Shown here in pieces: positions 7,601-8,230 of a stretch of 8,230 nt of DNA (positions are counted from its first letter, which is position 1; each line of letters begins with the position of its first letter). The notes below the pieces were generated by a model that was not told where the DNA came from, did no database searches, and saw nothing but the letters and a program-made list of their open reading frames with translations. Source of the stretch: Thiomargarita sp. GTDB taxonomy: Bacteria > Pseudomonadota > Gammaproteobacteria > Beggiatoales > Beggiatoaceae. Location: NCBI GenBank assembly GCA_023144675.1, contig JAGLFE010000482.1, positions 1-8,230 of the forward strand. The letters run 5' to 3'. A program made the translations under genes and the position numbers.

Positions 7601-8189
7601 AAATACGTTTACAAGCTTCTTTATAATCTCGAATTTTTTTATTTAATACTGGACGACTACCTCTAGCTTTAAAAATTTCATTTTTTTCATGATCTAAAGC
7701 GGTTAATACCTCATGTACTTTTAATGCTCCAGTTCCTGCTTCAAATAAACTTTCACCAACATCGCCACCAGAATCAAGTAAATCTTCTCCTCCTTGGCGT
7801 AAACTTGCATGATCAAAACAGGATAAAGCGGTGAATTGTGATAGATTCATGTTGCCTAATAAGGCTTGTAAATGTTCTTCATTTAAAGGCTGATTATGTT
7901 CGTCTAATAAGGTATTTTTACGACCTTTGCGCCTAAAGCAATTCAGTTCGTTGCCAGTATTATCCAGCAATTTTGCTCCAATTCTCAATTTGTCATTAGC
8001 ATGAAGATAGGCATCTGTAGTTCGTTCTGGAATCCCGAAAAATAGGTGAATTAAAGCTCGGCGCAAGGTACTTTTACCCGCTTCATTCATTCCATAAAGT
8101 AGATGAAAACCTGGTGCGCCTGTAGAAAAATCTAAGGTTTTATCAGAAAATGAACCAAATGCAATTAAATTTAGTTGTAAAATATTCAT
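4611..8189 (-). CDS. yhaN: YhaN-type SbcC/Rad50-like ATPase (AAA family, COG4717)
   Basis: This is a complete 1192-residue cytoplasmic ATPase of the SMC/Rad50/SbcC class. It is expected to form the motor and clamp of a nuclease complex acting on DNA ends, together with an SbcD/YhaO-like metallophosphoesterase. The ABC head is split. The N-terminal part carries Walker A GMNEAGKST (residues 33-41, lysine 39). The C-terminal part has the signature GMSDGSRDQLYLALRLA (1105-1121), Walker B PLTLDDILINFDDER (1134-1148) and the switch histidine in FLTHH (1166-1170). Residues about 180-1060 are glutamine- and glutamate-rich coiled coil, broken by a polar non-helical stretch at about 555-600. The family-typical block DELSDRLRREAKRVAEYS follows. 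No CxxC zinc hook exists, unlike true SbcC or Rad50. The second aspartate of LDD stands where many ABC ATPases have the catalytic glutamate, which I recall as normal for this family. The length fits proteobacterial members. The start MNILQLNLIAFGSFSDK is the usual N-terminus, although no good ribosome-binding site precedes it. The partner nuclease is not in the window. Confidence 0.92.
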   Translation of the reverse strand: MNILQLNLIAFGSFSDKTLDFSTGAPGFHLLYGMNEAGKSTLRRALIHLFFGIPERTTDAYLHANDKLRIGAKLLDNTGNELNCFRRKGRKNTLLDEHNQPLNEEHLQALLGNMNLSQFTALSCFDHASLRQGGEDLLDSGGDVGESLFEAGTGALKVHEVLTALDHEKNEIFKARGSRPVLNKKIRDYKEACKRILETSLSAEKWTEQAKKLDEVQQRHSQLTEQLQKLRAEQHRLERIQRTRPRLKKRQELTIELSSLASIILLADNAATEHIQTKIALRTATAQEQQTQQDTAYLQQQIDAIEISHNLIEQKAIIDDLRERLGSYQKAARDLPGVRTEMRTVENEASSLLRHIYPNINLAAVASELVISKSQREYLKKLAVKAPSLHEKQASIENRLSELKNQLVERQQTLNSLAKRPDLTLLQVALVRACKYTQLEETYGKNSQEVNMLRENIEISLKQIGWSSDLETLETIPLPKMERIDYFYQRFAEIENDQKRIKERLLEARQRNENTTQKINALSWVGEIPTEETLIQARQTREQHWQKIKKFKLINFTKEKSNRNLSLFDIDNSHTYPFDSINTQTKEDINDDKIFDVFEETMLYSDELSDRLRREAKRVAEYSMLLAEQKSAKTEQEQQTKKWHTVEALLANLQKEWEDSWKTTNIKPWTPTEMRDWLNEALNLRQQITLLRTRYQQLQEQKHLISALCQEITQALTPLQTFIQGQILTRLPDLIDQGNHCADSISQLQRQGENLQLEIDNLTKEQQQVEIAQQKNKQSLQQWQKNWEKALIPLKLTADTPPETARNILNDLDQIFNKVDKISGLSRRVKLMQKDAKLFKQEVGEIIQKIAPNLVDDTIEQAIPTLASRLNQTEKDQIRLEQLQQRLHSEQQRLTDVKQQIHISQAHLQVLLEQAHCDNLVDLEAAEQASSYKKQLQQDLIDIEEQLLQDGEGMSLDDLERAATSIEIDELPVQLQNCVENITQLEQERSNIDQNIGELRTLLKQMDGNDQAAQAADEAQLALAEVQDLSKQYIRVHLAASVLRKSIDRYREQNQAPVIKRASILFQQLTLNSFSGLKIDYSGQNDQPILVGLRTADNSSIPTAGMSDGSRDQLYLALRLASIERYIEKNTPIPLTLDDILINFDDERAKITLKILGELCQKTQIIFLTHHTRLAELALTAIPKQYLVQHQL

Positions 8190-8230
8190 AAAGATTATAT
8201 AAAATTTATGGTAGTCCTAAAATAGGTAGT
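8190..8230 (-). other. Leader of yhaN and possible tail of an upstream gene
   Basis: These 41 bases precede the yhaN ATG. No AGGA-like site lies at normal distance; the only AGGA is more than 20 bases away. Two frames run in from the window edge to a stop: one ends LPILGLP at TAA (8206-8208), the other ends at TAA (8195-8197). Either could be the end of an upstream gene, for which an SbcD/YhaO-like phosphoesterase would be the expected neighbour. Too little sequence is present to call it. The short gap would fit translation of yhaN by ribosomes finishing the previous gene. Confidence 0.25.

Noticed and set aside
131..8189. A two-gene defence or DNA-processing system joining the ATPase and the large protein
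   Set aside because: The downstream product carries a signal peptide and only extracellular modules, and the gap is 187 bases with its own strong ribosome-binding site, so a shared function has no support in the sequence.

Overview
The window holds two very large genes, both read leftward on the minus strand, and almost nothing else. The DNA is AT-rich. The gap between the genes is only about 21% G+C by hand count (40 of 187 bases). The sequence suggests a low-GC Gram-negative bacterium. The best guess is a gammaproteobacterium of the Beggiatoa/Thioploca/Thiomargarita kind. This rests on the proteobacterial style of the SbcC-like ATPase, the mosaic secreted protein with C-terminal 'NISTR' domains, and the G-rich palindromic intergenic DNA. 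That placement is inference from family resemblance, not a database result.

Layout, right to left in the direction of transcription. Positions 8190-8230 hold a short leader, probably with the last codons of an upstream gene. Positions 8189-4611 encode a complete 1192-residue YhaN-type (COG4717) SMC/Rad50/SbcC-like ATPase. It has an ABC head split between its two ends and a long coiled-coil middle without a zinc hook. A 187-base AT-rich gap (4610-4424) follows, with a 12-base palindrome just after the yhaN stop and a bulged hairpin just before a perfect AGGAGG ribosome-binding site. Positions 4423-131 encode a 1430-residue secreted protein with an unusually long signal peptide, and positions 130-1 are non-coding with a G-rich hairpin-forming segment.

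The secreted protein is a chain of extracellular modules: an unrecognised four-cysteine N-terminal domain, a cadherin-like tandem-95 repeat, two CSPG-type (cadherin-like) repeats, two different bacterial Ig-like domains, a lamin-tail domain, a Calx-beta domain, five thrombospondin type-3 calcium loops, and two tandem copies of a roughly 130-residue C-terminal domain. No catalytic domain or recognised surface anchor is visible. It looks like a calcium-stiffened adhesin or surface/matrix protein.

There is no sign that the two genes share a pathway. The ATPase should act in the cytoplasm on DNA, probably with a nuclease encoded just outside the window, while the other product is exported. The separate strong ribosome-binding site and the long gap suggest separate control. 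I see no CRISPR array, tRNA, rRNA, transposase or toxin-antitoxin gene, and no clear previously undescribed multi-gene system. The most unusual material is the architecture and orphan N-terminal domain of the secreted protein.
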